Source: Burkholderia sp. GAS332
GTDB lineage: Bacteria; Pseudomonadota; Gammaproteobacteria; Burkholderiales; Burkholderiaceae
NCBI GenBank assembly: GCA_900142905.1
Contig: FSRV01000002.1
Coordinates: 1,550,001-1,614,000 of the forward strand
DNA length: 64,000 bases
Reading direction: 5' to 3'
Part shown: positions 29,845-38,928 of the stretch, piece after piece
Numbering within the stretch: position 1 is the first letter of the stretch
How the letters are laid out: the number at the start of each line of letters is the position of its first letter
Notes under the pieces: model-generated
Told to the model about the DNA's origin: nothing
The model's database searches: none
The model's input: the letters and a program-made list of their open reading frames with translations, nothing else
Position numbers and translations under genes: made by a program

Positions 29845-31281
29845 TCAATGCGTGCGGAGTTCCGCAGTGGTTAGCACTTTGGGTGCAACAGACTGTGCCA
29901 GTGCGACGACGCCAGCAACCTGCGGAGCGGACTGCGACGTGCCGTCCATATATCCGTAACCTTCCGTGCCAGGTGCGATGGAACCGTTGTTGTAAGTGGA
30001 CCAGATTCTGCCGCTAGGCGCGGCTACATCGACACTGGGTCCAAAGTTGGAATACCCCCACATTGAACCATCGCTATTGCTACCACCAACGGTGATGACG
30101 TTCCTGCAATTAGCGGGGTCCCAATTTATGGCGTCGACACCGTTGTTGCCCGCGGCCACCACCACCACGGCCCCCTTGCTGGTCGCAAAGTCGATTGCAC
30201 TCTGTAGGGAAGCGGAACACTCCCCGGTGCCGCCCAAACTCAGATTGACGATATTCGCCGGGTTGGAGTTGGCCGGTACACCGGGAACAGTTCCGCCTGC
30301 GGCCCAAGTGATACCGTCTGCGATGTTCGACGTAAGACCACGCGCGCAAGCGTTCATCACCCGAACCGGAAGAATCTTTGCGGCGGGTGCAACCCCGGCT
30401 ATGCCGATGCCGTTATTTGTAAGTGCCGCGGCGATCCCCGCAACGTGCGTTCCGTGCCAGCTCGTAGCCTTGCAACTCGTCTCACCTATGATTCCTGGGT
30501 TCATTCCATTGCCGCCGCGAGGCTGTACCCCAAAGTCATATCCGGGCAGATAATTTGTGTTCAGGTCACTGTGACTAGTGACACCGTTATCGACCACGGC
30601 GATCACCGCACCGGAGCCGCTGCTCAAATTCCAGGCTTCCTCGGCACGTATCCCCGCGTCTCCCACGCCGGGTTTCTGGTTAGACGCCAAGTACCACTGA
30701 CTGCCGTACTCGGGATCATTCGGGATACCCGTTGCTGACATTTCAGCGTCCGGTTCAATGAACTCTACATCGGGGTCCGACGCGACGGCGCGCATGAATG
30801 CCTTAGCATCCGCGCTGTTCAGCTTGCGCGCGGTTTGAACAACGTCAGAACCGATACCCATACGGCGGGAATGGCGGGCCTTGGCAGGCAACGCACCACC
30901 CAAGCTGTCCAGCCTGGACTGCACCGCCGAAGCTGACTTACGCTCGGAGGTACCTTCCTTGTACTTGATGATGAAACGGTCAACGGATGTATCTGACGAC
31001 AAACCGCTCGCGTTCATCTTCAAGGACACGGCAAGCGGAATTGTTGTTGACTTCGCCGCTAATGCGGCCGTCGCTTCCAGACTCTGAGGTGCCGCCGACG
31101 ATGATGTCCCCGAAGACGTTGAATCACTCCCGTTATGTCCGCCACATGCAGCAAGTGCAAGCGAGACACAGGCGGCGCCTGCGAGTATCCGCAATGTTCT
31201 AACTCTTGCCCCAAGCGCGCTGACGCCGCTGATTGTTTCGCGGGGAAATTTCCTTTCGCTTCCTTGCCCCTTCTTTTGCAT
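29845..31281 (-). pseudogene. S8 (subtilisin-like) peptidase, C-terminally truncated by frameshift
   Basis: 478 residues from ATG 31281. It has an N-terminal lipoprotein-like signal (ALAACGG), a propeptide (FIIKYKEGT) and a catalytic domain with Asp in AVVDNG, His in WHGTHVAG and Ser in GTSQSAPQVAG. All three catalytic residues are intact. The frame ends at TAELRTH, where relatives continue TAELRTALTAS; restoring one G in the DNA gives exactly that continuation. More sequence is missing before the PPC remnant downstream. It may still be an active core protease, but it lacks the normal end. Longer frames upstream to 31431 lack support. Confidence 0.75.
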
Positions 31282-31992
31282 ATTCTTGTACCCGATACGG
31301 CCAGTAAAAGGATTGCCCCAGTTTTTTGTTTTGATGCTGCGGTCTTCGTTGCGACCGCTTCCCGACCTTTCGCGCAACTTCGGCGCAGGCCGTATCTCTA
31401 TTCTCAGAAAACGATTACCAGCGACGCACATGCGCTATGACGTTTCATCGTCTGTAATCAGTGCGTTCACGTTGAAATTGTCTGTAATTTAGAAGCCTAA
31501 ATAGCCGGGACGAGTGATGCCATCAGGGACGTCTGTTTATCGGCTGGGAAAATTCATCGGACGACGTACGAATGTAGGCGTACTGTTGAGGCAATAAAAA
31601 AGCGCGCTTGATCGCGCCTTCTTCGTTGCCGCGGTGTGGTGGCCGCGAGTGGTGGGCGGTGCAGCGCGGTCGCGGCTTGCGTGCGGTGGCGCATTTCGCT
31701 GCCGATGATTCCCGCTCGGCGCGCGCAGCGCCGCCGGAAGAATGACTGCTGTGTCACTCACGCCGAATGTGCGAGGGCACGGATTCCAGATGCACCACTA
31801 CCGTGACTGTGCGGGGGACCCGCTTAGCAGGGGGGCGAGCCGCTTTCTTTTGCCTACTTTTCTTTGCGGCAGGCAAAGAAAAGTAGGTGCCGCCCCGCAC
31901 AGGGGCGACGCTAATGGACCACCAAGAATGCAAGGAAAGGCCAACACCGCAGGCAAACAGACAAACAAAGCGCCGCGCAGGCAACCCAAGCC
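31282..31992. other. Intergenic region between peptidase and dadA, with hairpins
   Basis: About 710 bases without a convincing gene. Near 31596-31625 a GC-rich hairpin with one bulge is flanked by A and T tracts and may terminate transcription. At 31853-31887 a perfect 15-base inverted repeat is present (listed separately). The rest includes repeats of the kind scattered in Burkholderia genomes (recognised by eye, not searched). Confidence 0.5.
31853..31887. repeat. Perfect 15-bp inverted repeat downstream of dadA
   Basis: CCTACTTTTCTTTGC, a five-base loop GGCAG, then the exact reverse complement. It is about 105 bases past the dadA stop and followed by a GC-rich segment. It could end dadA transcription or be a copy of a dispersed Burkholderiales palindrome. 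Confidence 0.75.
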
Positions 31993-33204
31993 CTATTGAA
32001 TAGCCCCCGCCAAAGCCTGCGCTGTAGCCGCCGACAACGTCCACCCCAAATGCCCATGCCCGGTGTTATAAAAAACGCCGCGCCGTTTCCCGCGCCCGAC
32101 CTTCGGCAACATGCTCGGCAGCATTGGCCTCAATCCAGCCCATGGGATGACCTTCGAGGTCGACACCTCGGGAAAATACCGTCGAGTCCAATCGACCAAA
32201 GGCGCGATCCGGTCCGACCGAATATCCCGATTGAACCCGTTAATCTCCGCCGTACCGGCCACCCGAAACCGATCCACACCAAGCCGGCTGGTGACAATTT
32301 TCGCGCTATCGTCGAGCAGACTCACCCACGGCGCGCGCTGCTGGCTCACTTCATCGTCGAGACAAACAGTAATCGAATACCCTTTAACCGGGTACACATT
32401 CACATGATCGCCCAGCATCGCCGCGAAGTCGCGGCTCTTCACCCCAGCGCACACGACGACCCGCTCGAAGGCAAAACGCTGTGACTCGCCCTCAAGATTG
32501 ACCGTCATCGAAAACCGCCCCTCAGCCGGCTGCTCGATAGCCGTAATCTCCGCATCGTAATGAAACTCGACACCGTGCCGCACGCAGGCGTCCGCGAGAC
32601 CGCGGGTGAACTTATGAATATCGCCAGTCGAATCAGAAGGCGTAAAAAACCCACCAAAAAAATCACCCTGCAGCGTAGGCTCAATCGCCTGCAACTCGTT
32701 CGCCGTCACCGGATTCCGATCCAGCCCGCCTTCGCGAAGCAACGCATTCACCTTGCTCGCCGAGTCGAATTCCTTCTGGGTCTTATAGATGTGCAAAATC
32801 CCGCGCCGCTCCAGATCAAAATCGATCCCTTCGCGCTCCGCAATCGAAAACAGATGCTCACGCGCCGCAATCGCGAGCCGCACCGTTTCAACGGTGTTCG
32901 CCCGATAGTTCGGAATCTGCCGTAAAAACTCCCCCATCCACGAATACTTATGCCACGTGGGCATCGGATTGAGCAGCAACGGCGCGTCGCGCGTAAGCAT
33001 CCAGCGCAAGCCCTTCATCACAGTGGCCGCGCTGTTCCAGACTTCGGCATTGCTGGCCGACAACTGACCACCATTGGCGAACGAGGTCTCCATCGCCGCA
33101 TAGCGATGACGTTCGAACACGGTAACGTGGTGGCCGCGTTGAGCCAGGGCGTGAGCAGTCGTGACGCCGGTAATGCCGGCGCCGATAATGGCGATTCGTG
33201 ACAT
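31993..33204 (-). CDS. dadA: D-amino acid dehydrogenase (DadA-type FAD oxidoreductase)
   Basis: 403 residues. Membrane-associated flavoprotein that oxidises D-amino acids to 2-oxo acids and ammonia, passing electrons to quinone. FAD motif GAGITGVTTAHALAQRGHHVTVFE at the N-terminus (key GxGxxG). FANGGQLS and the C-terminal GHGHLGWTLS are typical of DadA. A tandem glycine riboswitch lies 62 bases upstream. This suggests a role in glycine or glycine-derived amino acid oxidation rather than only D-alanine use (inference). No alanine racemase neighbour is present. Confidence 0.88.
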   Translation of the reverse strand: MSRIAIIGAGITGVTTAHALAQRGHHVTVFERHRYAAMETSFANGGQLSASNAEVWNSAATVMKGLRWMLTRDAPLLLNPMPTWHKYSWMGEFLRQIPNYRANTVETVRLAIAAREHLFSIAEREGIDFDLERRGILHIYKTQKEFDSASKVNALLREGGLDRNPVTANELQAIEPTLQGDFFGGFFTPSDSTGDIHKFTRGLADACVRHGVEFHYDAEITAIEQPAEGRFSMTVNLEGESQRFAFERVVVCAGVKSRDFAAMLGDHVNVYPVKGYSITVCLDDEVSQQRAPWVSLLDDSAKIVTSRLGVDRFRVAGTAEINGFNRDIRSDRIAPLVDWTRRYFPEVSTSKVIPWAGLRPMLPSMLPKVGRGKRRGVFYNTGHGHLGWTLSAATAQALAGAIQ

Positions 33205-33266
33205 GACATGGTCCAGAGTAGTTGAGCATCACCGGTGTCGATTTCTTGTCGAAACCGGCGTCGATG

Positions 33267-33465
33267 CCCCATCTGTCCATGTACCTGAGAGTTTCTTCCC
33301 GTGAGCCGGCGAGCATTGATGCAAGCCGTATGCAGGGAATCCCCTTCGGTGGGCGCGCACGGCGCCGCTCTCCAGATGTTCCAGCTGCGCGGTCCTTTTG
33401 CCTGAGAGTTTCCGGGGCGGTTGCTCCGTCGGCGCCGTCACAAGCTTCTGACGATCTCTCCCGCG
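33267..33465 (-). ncRNA. Tandem glycine riboswitch
   Basis: Reading the minus strand, GGGAGAG is followed by GCGCCGACGGAGCAA and AAACTCTCAGGCAAAAGGACCG (first aptamer). TCTGGAGAG, CCACCGAAGGGG and AAACTCTCAGGTACATGGACAGA then form the second (about 33267-33380). These are the conserved strands of both glycine aptamers. An imperfect hairpin (GCATC...GATGC) lies between the second aptamer and the dadA start and may be the expression platform. No T-run follows it, so control of ribosome access is more likely than termination. Confidence 0.9.
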
Positions 33466-33696
33466 CTGCATTGCAGAACGGCTCGACAATACCGGGCAAA
33501 AATCTTCACCGCAAGTGTTTCCTGCAATGCAACGCCCGTTCGGCCCTACCGAGAGCCGCGCACGGCACGCCGAAAAGGCCCATCCACGTGAGCGCGCCCA
33601 ACCCAGGCTCACGGCTGCGCTTGCGGCGCCAGGGTTCGAGGCGCCAGCATGTTCACCGCGCGGGTTTCAATTCCCGTATCCGCCACCGGGCCGTGC

Positions 33697-34656
33697 TCAC
33701 GGCCGTTCTTTCGGCTCCCGTGCCCGCTGTCCCGGCGTCGCCCCGGCGCGCAGATACACCCCGGAGAACTCAGTCGAGGCGGTGCGGATCATCTCGATTA
33801 GCGTCGCAGCAACGGTGGTGGTCAGATCGATATCCCGGCAGATCAAGCCGATCGTCATGTCCGGCAGCGGTTCGGTCAAACCGATCTTGCGCAGCAGTCC
33901 CTTGTACGGCGCCGTATGGAACGGCAGTTCCGACCACAGGCTGATGCGGTCGGTGGTGCTGGCCATCTCCAGGTAAAGCGACGTCGACGTGCAACGCAGC
34001 ACGTTTTTCGGTGGCGCGATGTCCTGGCTGCCGAACAGCGTGCCGATCAGGCTCGTCGGATCGTCGAGTGCATCCCAGCTAAGCCACGCCGCCTGGGCGA
34101 GCCCCTGCAGAGAATGCGTGCCGCGCAGCGGATGGCCGGTGCGCACGCCCAGTGTCGTGGCGATGGTGTAGAGCGTCTCCCAGTAGAAACGCGTGTCGCT
34201 CGGCTGACCGATGCGTGAGACAAGGCCGAAATCGATCGAGCCGTCCGCGAGGCCCTCCTGGATCTGCGGCGGACGCAATTCGAACACGTTGAGGGTGACC
34301 TGCGGATAAACCCGTGAAAACTCCCGCAACGCCTCAGCAAACGGCCCGGCGGACGTCACCGGCGTCACGCCTACTGTCACGGTACCGCGCGCGATGCCGA
34401 GCAGGGTGGAGATGTCCTCGTGGGCGTGGCGCAGTTCCTGTTCGATCGCGCGTGCGTGGCGAATCAGGCTTTGCCCGTACGGCGTGAGCTGGGTGCCCTT
34501 GGCTGAGCGCACGAACATCGGCGCACCGAGTTCCGCCTCCAGATCGGACAGCGCCTTGCTCACGGCCGGCTGCGTGACGTGCAGCGCGCGCGACGCCTCG
34601 TGGATGCTGCCGTTCTCCGCGACGGCGATCAATGAGCGCAATTGGTGAAGTTTCAT
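33697..34656 (-). CDS. LysR-family transcriptional regulator
   Basis: 319 residues from ATG 34656; upstream extension to 34773 lacks support. The N-terminal winged helix (LRSLIAVAENGSIHEASRALHVTQPAVSKAL; key AVSKALSDLE) is followed by a substrate-binding effector domain. Divergent from the MFS-amidohydrolase pair, the classic layout for a LysR activator of the adjacent genes. Effector unknown. Confidence 0.9.
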   Translation of the reverse strand: MKLHQLRSLIAVAENGSIHEASRALHVTQPAVSKALSDLEAELGAPMFVRSAKGTQLTPYGQSLIRHARAIEQELRHAHEDISTLLGIARGTVTVGVTPVTSAGPFAEALREFSRVYPQVTLNVFELRPPQIQEGLADGSIDFGLVSRIGQPSDTRFYWETLYTIATTLGVRTGHPLRGTHSLQGLAQAAWLSWDALDDPTSLIGTLFGSQDIAPPKNVLRCTSTSLYLEMASTTDRISLWSELPFHTAPYKGLLRKIGLTEPLPDMTIGLICRDIDLTTTVAATLIEMIRTASTEFSGVYLRAGATPGQRAREPKERP

Positions 34657-34835
34657 CGTCGAATCCACTCGAAAGGTGCCTCGGCTGTGTGCCGTGCAGC
34701 CTCCAGTGTGGGGATAAATAGAAGTGATGGCTATAAAAACAAACGATTTGCGCTCGAAAATTGACGACCGCACTGTTCGGTTGACGTCGGCCGCACAGCG
34801 ACGCAGCCCTCTCCACCGGAATCATCGGAATTCTC

Positions 34836-36182
34836 ATGGCAAATCTGCACACCTCGCTGCAACCCGCGTCAGTCGACGCGGTGTCCCAGGGGCCGGTTCA
34901 AGGGCTCGGTCAATTGTCAGCACAGACGTCGGCTCAGCCGCGCGCCTCGAAGTTCGCGCTGATCGCCGCGACCACGCTGGGCAACGGCCTGGAGATGTTC
35001 GACTTCACGATCTACAGCTTCTTCGCGGTCCTGATCGGCAAGCTGTTTTTTCCGTCGCATACGGCTTTTGGCTCGCTGCTGATGGCGGTCGCCACCTTCG
35101 GCATCGGTTTCGTGATGCGGCCGCTGGGCGGCATCCTGATCGGTAACTACGCGGACCGGGCCGGCCGTAAGGCGGCGATGACGATGACCATTGGGCTGAT
35201 GGCGCTCGGCACGGCAACCATCGGCCTTGCGCCCACATATGCGCAGATCGGCCTGTTCGCGCCGCTGCTGATCGTGCTCGGCCGATTGCTGCAAGGCTTC
35301 TCGGCTGGCGGCGAAATCGGCGCGTCGACCACGCTGTTGATGGAGTCGGGTGTGCAGTCCACACGCGGTTTTCTGGTTGGCTGGCAACTGGCGAGCCAGG
35401 GTGCGGCGGCGCTGGTTGGTGCACTGAGCGGTTTTCTGTTGTCGCACTTCCTCGCGCCTGCCGATCTGGAAAGCTGGGGCTGGCGCATCCCGTTCCTTTG
35501 CGGTCTGCTGATCGGACCGGTCGGGCTTTATATCCGCCGCGCGCTGGATGAAACGCATCAGGCCACGGCGCGTGAAAGCAGCGCGTTTCGCGAGTTGATG
35601 GCGGGTCATCTACGGCAAGTGTGCGTCGGCGTTCTGATGATGGTCGGCGGCACGGCGTCGATGTACATCGTCGTGTTCTACATGCCGACTTATCTGATCC
35701 GCGTGCTGCATATGCCACCTAGCACCGCGTTTCTGTCGGGTTGCGTGGCCGGCGCGGTCTTGCTGATCGGTTCGCCGCTCGCGGGTCTGCTGTCGGATCG
35801 CCTGCCGCGTCGCAAGCCGCTGGTCGTCTGCGCCACGCTGCTCGGCGCCGTGTTGATCTATCCGGCGTTCTGGCTGCTCAACCACACGGCACAACTCGGC
35901 GTCGCGCTGATCGTGATCGCCGCGCTGGCCGGCTGTCTCGCGCTCGCTTCCAGCTCGGTCTTTCTCATTCTCATGGAAGGCTTTCCGAAGCATGTGCGCG
36001 CCACGGGCTTCTCGGTGGTGTACAGCATCGGCGTGTCGGTGTTCGGCGGCTTCGCACAATTCATCGTGACGTGGCTTATCAGCACGACCGGCAATCCCAT
36101 GTCGCCGGCCTGGTACATGGTCACGTGCAGCGCGGTGTCGCTCGTCGCACTGGCGGCGTTGAAAGAGCACCGCGCCGACTGA
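34836..36182 (+). CDS. MFS transporter of the metabolite:H+ symporter type
   Basis: 448 residues, 12 membrane helices. NGLEMFDFTIYSF and RPLGGILIGNYADRAGRK are hallmarks of the metabolite:proton symporter branch, and LQGFSAGGEIGAS is the second. Members carry organic acids, betaines or amino acid derivatives. The amidohydrolase gene follows 90 bases later, so the pair likely imports and hydrolyses an N-acyl amino acid or hippurate-like compound. Confidence 0.88.
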   Translation: MANLHTSLQPASVDAVSQGPVQGLGQLSAQTSAQPRASKFALIAATTLGNGLEMFDFTIYSFFAVLIGKLFFPSHTAFGSLLMAVATFGIGFVMRPLGGILIGNYADRAGRKAAMTMTIGLMALGTATIGLAPTYAQIGLFAPLLIVLGRLLQGFSAGGEIGASTTLLMESGVQSTRGFLVGWQLASQGAAALVGALSGFLLSHFLAPADLESWGWRIPFLCGLLIGPVGLYIRRALDETHQATARESSAFRELMAGHLRQVCVGVLMMVGGTASMYIVVFYMPTYLIRVLHMPPSTAFLSGCVAGAVLLIGSPLAGLLSDRLPRRKPLVVCATLLGAVLIYPAFWLLNHTAQLGVALIVIAALAGCLALASSSVFLILMEGFPKHVRATGFSVVYSIGVSVFGGFAQFIVTWLISTTGNPMSPAWYMVTCSAVSLVALAALKEHRAD

Positions 36183-36272
36183 GCGCATCGGCGAGAGATT
36201 TCAGTTGAATGCAGCGCAGCCCATCGCCAGAGACGGCTGGCAGGACCCACAGAACCAACAGGAGAACATCGC

Positions 36273-37478
36273 ATGTCTGAAGCACAAATCGTTGAAGCGG
36301 AACTGCAATCGGCCGGACTGATTGAGGAGGTCGTTGCCGACGAACAGACCTTTGTCGATCTGCGCCGCCAGATCCACGCGCATCCGGAAACGGGCTTCGA
36401 CGTCGTCAATACCGCGGCACTGGTGGCCGGTTTGCTGAAAGAGTGGGGCTACGACGTGCATACCGGCATCGGCGGCACGGGCGTGGTCGGGCAACTGAAA
36501 CTGGGCAACGGACCACGCAAGATCGGCATTCGCGCGGATATGGACGCGTTGCCGATTCACGAGCAAACGCACCTGCCGTACGCAAGCCGGATTCCGGGCA
36601 AGATGCACGCTTGCGGCCACGACGGTCACACCGCGATCCTGCTCGCCGCCGCGCGGCATCTGGCGACGAGCCGCGGCTTCGACGGCACGCTCAACCTGAT
36701 CTTCCAGCCCGACGAAGAAAACCTGTGCGGCGCGCGCCGTATGATCGACGAGGGCCTGTTCGAGCGCTTTCCCTGCGATGCGGTCTACGCGTTGCACAAC
36801 GGTCCGGGCATTCCGGTTGGCCAGTTCGTCGTGAAGACGGGCGGTGTGACGGCAGCTTCGGACGTCGCCACAGTCACGCTGACGGGCGTGGGCGGCCACG
36901 GCGCGATGCCGGACAAGGCACGCGATCCGATCGTCGCGGCCGGCTCGCTGATCATGGCGTTGCAGACGATCGTTTCGCGCAATCTGCCGGCGTCTGAAGT
37001 GGGTGTGGTGAGTATCGGCGGCATTCATGCGGGCGCGACCCACAACGTGATCCCCGACACGGTGAAGCTGCTGCTGAACATGCGTTCGACCAATCCGGAG
37101 ATGCGCGAGCGGATCGAAAAACGCGTGCACGAAATCGTCACGCTGCAGGCGCAATGCTTCGGCGTGGAAGCCTCGATCGATTACAAACGGCTCGTGCCGG
37201 TGGTCGTCAATGCCGAGGCGCCGACCGCGCTGGCGCGTGATGTAATCACCGATCTGGTCGGCGCCGCGAACGTGCTGACCGACACCAAAGGCATGATGGG
37301 CAGCGAAGACTTTGCATGGATGTCCGATAAGGTGCCGGGCTGCTACGTGATAATCGGCAACGGCGTAGGCGAGTGGGGCGGTTGCATGGTGCATAACCCC
37401 AAGTACGATTTCAACGACCGCATCATCAGCCTGGGAGCGAGCTACTGGGTCAAGCTCGTGGAAACGTATCTGAACTGA
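36273..37478 (+). CDS. M20-family amidohydrolase (hippurate hydrolase-like)
   Basis: 401-residue metallo-aminoacylase. Metal ligands are in MHACGHDGHT (His), QPDEENLCGA (Glu) and a late MGSEDF (Glu). A dimerisation domain sits between them. Family members cleave N-acyl amino acids such as hippurate or indole-acetyl conjugates. AGGAG precedes the ATG. Likely cotranscribed with the MFS gene under the divergent LysR regulator. Confidence 0.88.
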   Translation: MSEAQIVEAELQSAGLIEEVVADEQTFVDLRRQIHAHPETGFDVVNTAALVAGLLKEWGYDVHTGIGGTGVVGQLKLGNGPRKIGIRADMDALPIHEQTHLPYASRIPGKMHACGHDGHTAILLAAARHLATSRGFDGTLNLIFQPDEENLCGARRMIDEGLFERFPCDAVYALHNGPGIPVGQFVVKTGGVTAASDVATVTLTGVGGHGAMPDKARDPIVAAGSLIMALQTIVSRNLPASEVGVVSIGGIHAGATHNVIPDTVKLLLNMRSTNPEMRERIEKRVHEIVTLQAQCFGVEASIDYKRLVPVVVNAEAPTALARDVITDLVGAANVLTDTKGMMGSEDFAWMSDKVPGCYVIIGNGVGEWGGCMVHNPKYDFNDRIISLGASYWVKLVETYLN

Positions 37479-37572
37479 TCCGCCGTTGCCCGCATTGCAT
37501 TGTGATGAAGCGAGCGAAGCGAGCACGAAGGGGTCGACGATATGAACGGCATTCAACTAGCGATGCAGATTT

Positions 37573-37597
37573 TTCAAGCCCGGATTGAAGGCTTGAA
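37573..37597. repeat. 8-bp inverted repeat between amidohydrolase and lysE-type gene
   Basis: TTCAAGCC, nine bases, then GGCTTGAA. No T-run on either side in the direction of transcription, so an operator for the downstream LysE-family gene is as likely as a terminator. Confidence 0.45.
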
Positions 37598-37656
37598 CCG
37601 GCGGCATCGGCTATATTGAGCGGCACTGCCCAAATCAATTCATAAAGGAGACCGCC

Positions 37657-38289
37657 GTGCCCGCTGTCACAACGCTGCTCGCCTTCGCCCTGGTTTCGCT
37701 CGGCATGGTGCTCACACCTGGCCCGAACATGATTTACCTGATCTCGCGATCGCTCTGCCAAGGGCGGCGCGCGGGGCTCGTGTCGCTCGGCGGCGTCGCG
37801 GTCGGCTTTGTGTTCTACATGTTTTGCGCGGCCTTCGGTATCACCGCGCTGCTGTTGACGGTGCCCTACGCGTACGACGCACTGCGTTTCGGCGGCGCGC
37901 TTTACTTGCTGTATCTGGCGTGGCAAGCGGTCAAGCCGGGCGGCCGCTCGCCGTTCCAGGTGCGCGACCTGCCGCATGACAGCCGCCGCAAACTGTTCAC
38001 CATGGGGCTCGTCACGAACCTCGCGAATCCGAAGATCGCGGTGATGTATCTGTCGCTGCTGCCGCAATTTATTTCACCGGAGCACGGCAGCGTGCTCACG
38101 CAGTCGATCGCGCTGGGTTGCGTGCAAATCGTCGTCTCCGTCACGGTCAATGCGTTGATTGCGAGCATGGCTGGTTCGATCGCCGGGTTTCTCAATGGGC
38201 GGCCGATGTGGCTGCAAGTACAACGCTGGCTGATGGGCACCGTGCTCGCCGGTCTGGCCGTGCGGATCGCGTTCGATTCGCGCCGTTAA
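37657..38289 (+). CDS. LysE-family amino acid exporter
   Basis: 210 residues, about six membrane helices. LTPGPNMIYLISRSLCQGRRAG (key PGPN) is the RhtB/LysE signature. Exports basic or hydrophobic amino acids or similar compounds. The start is GTG 37657 with AAAGGAG upstream. Stands alone, convergent with the GNAT gene. Confidence 0.88.
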   Translation: MPAVTTLLAFALVSLGMVLTPGPNMIYLISRSLCQGRRAGLVSLGGVAVGFVFYMFCAAFGITALLLTVPYAYDALRFGGALYLLYLAWQAVKPGGRSPFQVRDLPHDSRRKLFTMGLVTNLANPKIAVMYLSLLPQFISPEHGSVLTQSIALGCVQIVVSVTVNALIASMAGSIAGFLNGRPMWLQVQRWLMGTVLAGLAVRIAFDSRR

Positions 38290-38388
38290 ACCGGATGCTG
38301 CAGACTCGCCTGAGTTTGCATCGCTGACTGCCTGCCTACGTCTCACTCACCTTGAGCGTCCATCACGGGCGGCCTGCCCGTGTCCGGC

Positions 38389-38916
38389 TCACAGCGCCTT
38401 GTACATGATGGTGGTCGAGTCGAAGCGTTCCTCCTGCGTGTCGCGGCAAAACTGCGGGATCACGCCGGCTGTCTGATAACCCAGTGCGGCATAGAGTGGC
38501 TCGGCCTTGTCGCCGGTGCGCGTATCGAGCGTCAGCAGGCTGCGCTGCAACTGGTGCGCCCGGCTTTCCAGTTCCGCCATCAGCGCTTTGGCGATACCCT
38601 GGCGGCGGAACGCGGGGTGGACCAGCAGCTTGCGCACCTCGGCGCGATGCCGCTGATTCGGCATCGTGTCGTAATCCAGTTGCACGGTGCCGGCGATCGA
38701 CTCGCCATGGCGAGCGACGAACAGCACAAGCGCCCCCGCGCGCAACGACGGCAACACCTTGCCGCGCCAGAACGCCTCACTCTCCTCGAAGCTGTGCGGC
38801 AGTACAAAGCCGACGCTCGCACCGTCATGGACGCAGGCATGCAGTAGCGCGCCGAGTTCGGGTAGGTTGCGAACGAGGTCGTCGGCGGAAAAGCTCGTGA
38901 TGGTGGTCGTGCTCAT
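38389..38916 (-). CDS. GNAT-family N-acetyltransferase
   Basis: 175 residues. The acetyl-CoA loop is VHPAFRRQGIAKALM (key RRQGIAKAL) and the following LLTLDTRTG strand is typical of GNAT enzymes. It begins 12 bases after the XRE-cupin regulator's stop, so the two form an operon; regulator-plus-GNAT pairs often handle an amino acid or toxic amine. Substrate unknown. Confidence 0.85.
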   Translation of the reverse strand: MSTTTITSFSADDLVRNLPELGALLHACVHDGASVGFVLPHSFEESEAFWRGKVLPSLRAGALVLFVARHGESIAGTVQLDYDTMPNQRHRAEVRKLLVHPAFRRQGIAKALMAELESRAHQLQRSLLTLDTRTGDKAEPLYAALGYQTAGVIPQFCRDTQEERFDSTTIMYKAL

Positions 38917-38928
38917 GTTGGCTCGAAC

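Noticed and set aside
31537..31761. Short minus-strand frames with bulged hairpin nearby
   Set aside because: Arg/Ala/His-rich translations typical of shadow frames in high-G+C DNA; hairpin could be a terminator but has no clear gene to end.
33640..33690. T-arm-like sequence (GGGTTTCAATTCCC) followed by CCGCCA, resembling a tRNA 3' end
   Set aside because: The loop has the wrong size for a standard T-arm, and no matching acceptor 5' strand, anticodon arm or D-arm could be found upstream; likely chance.
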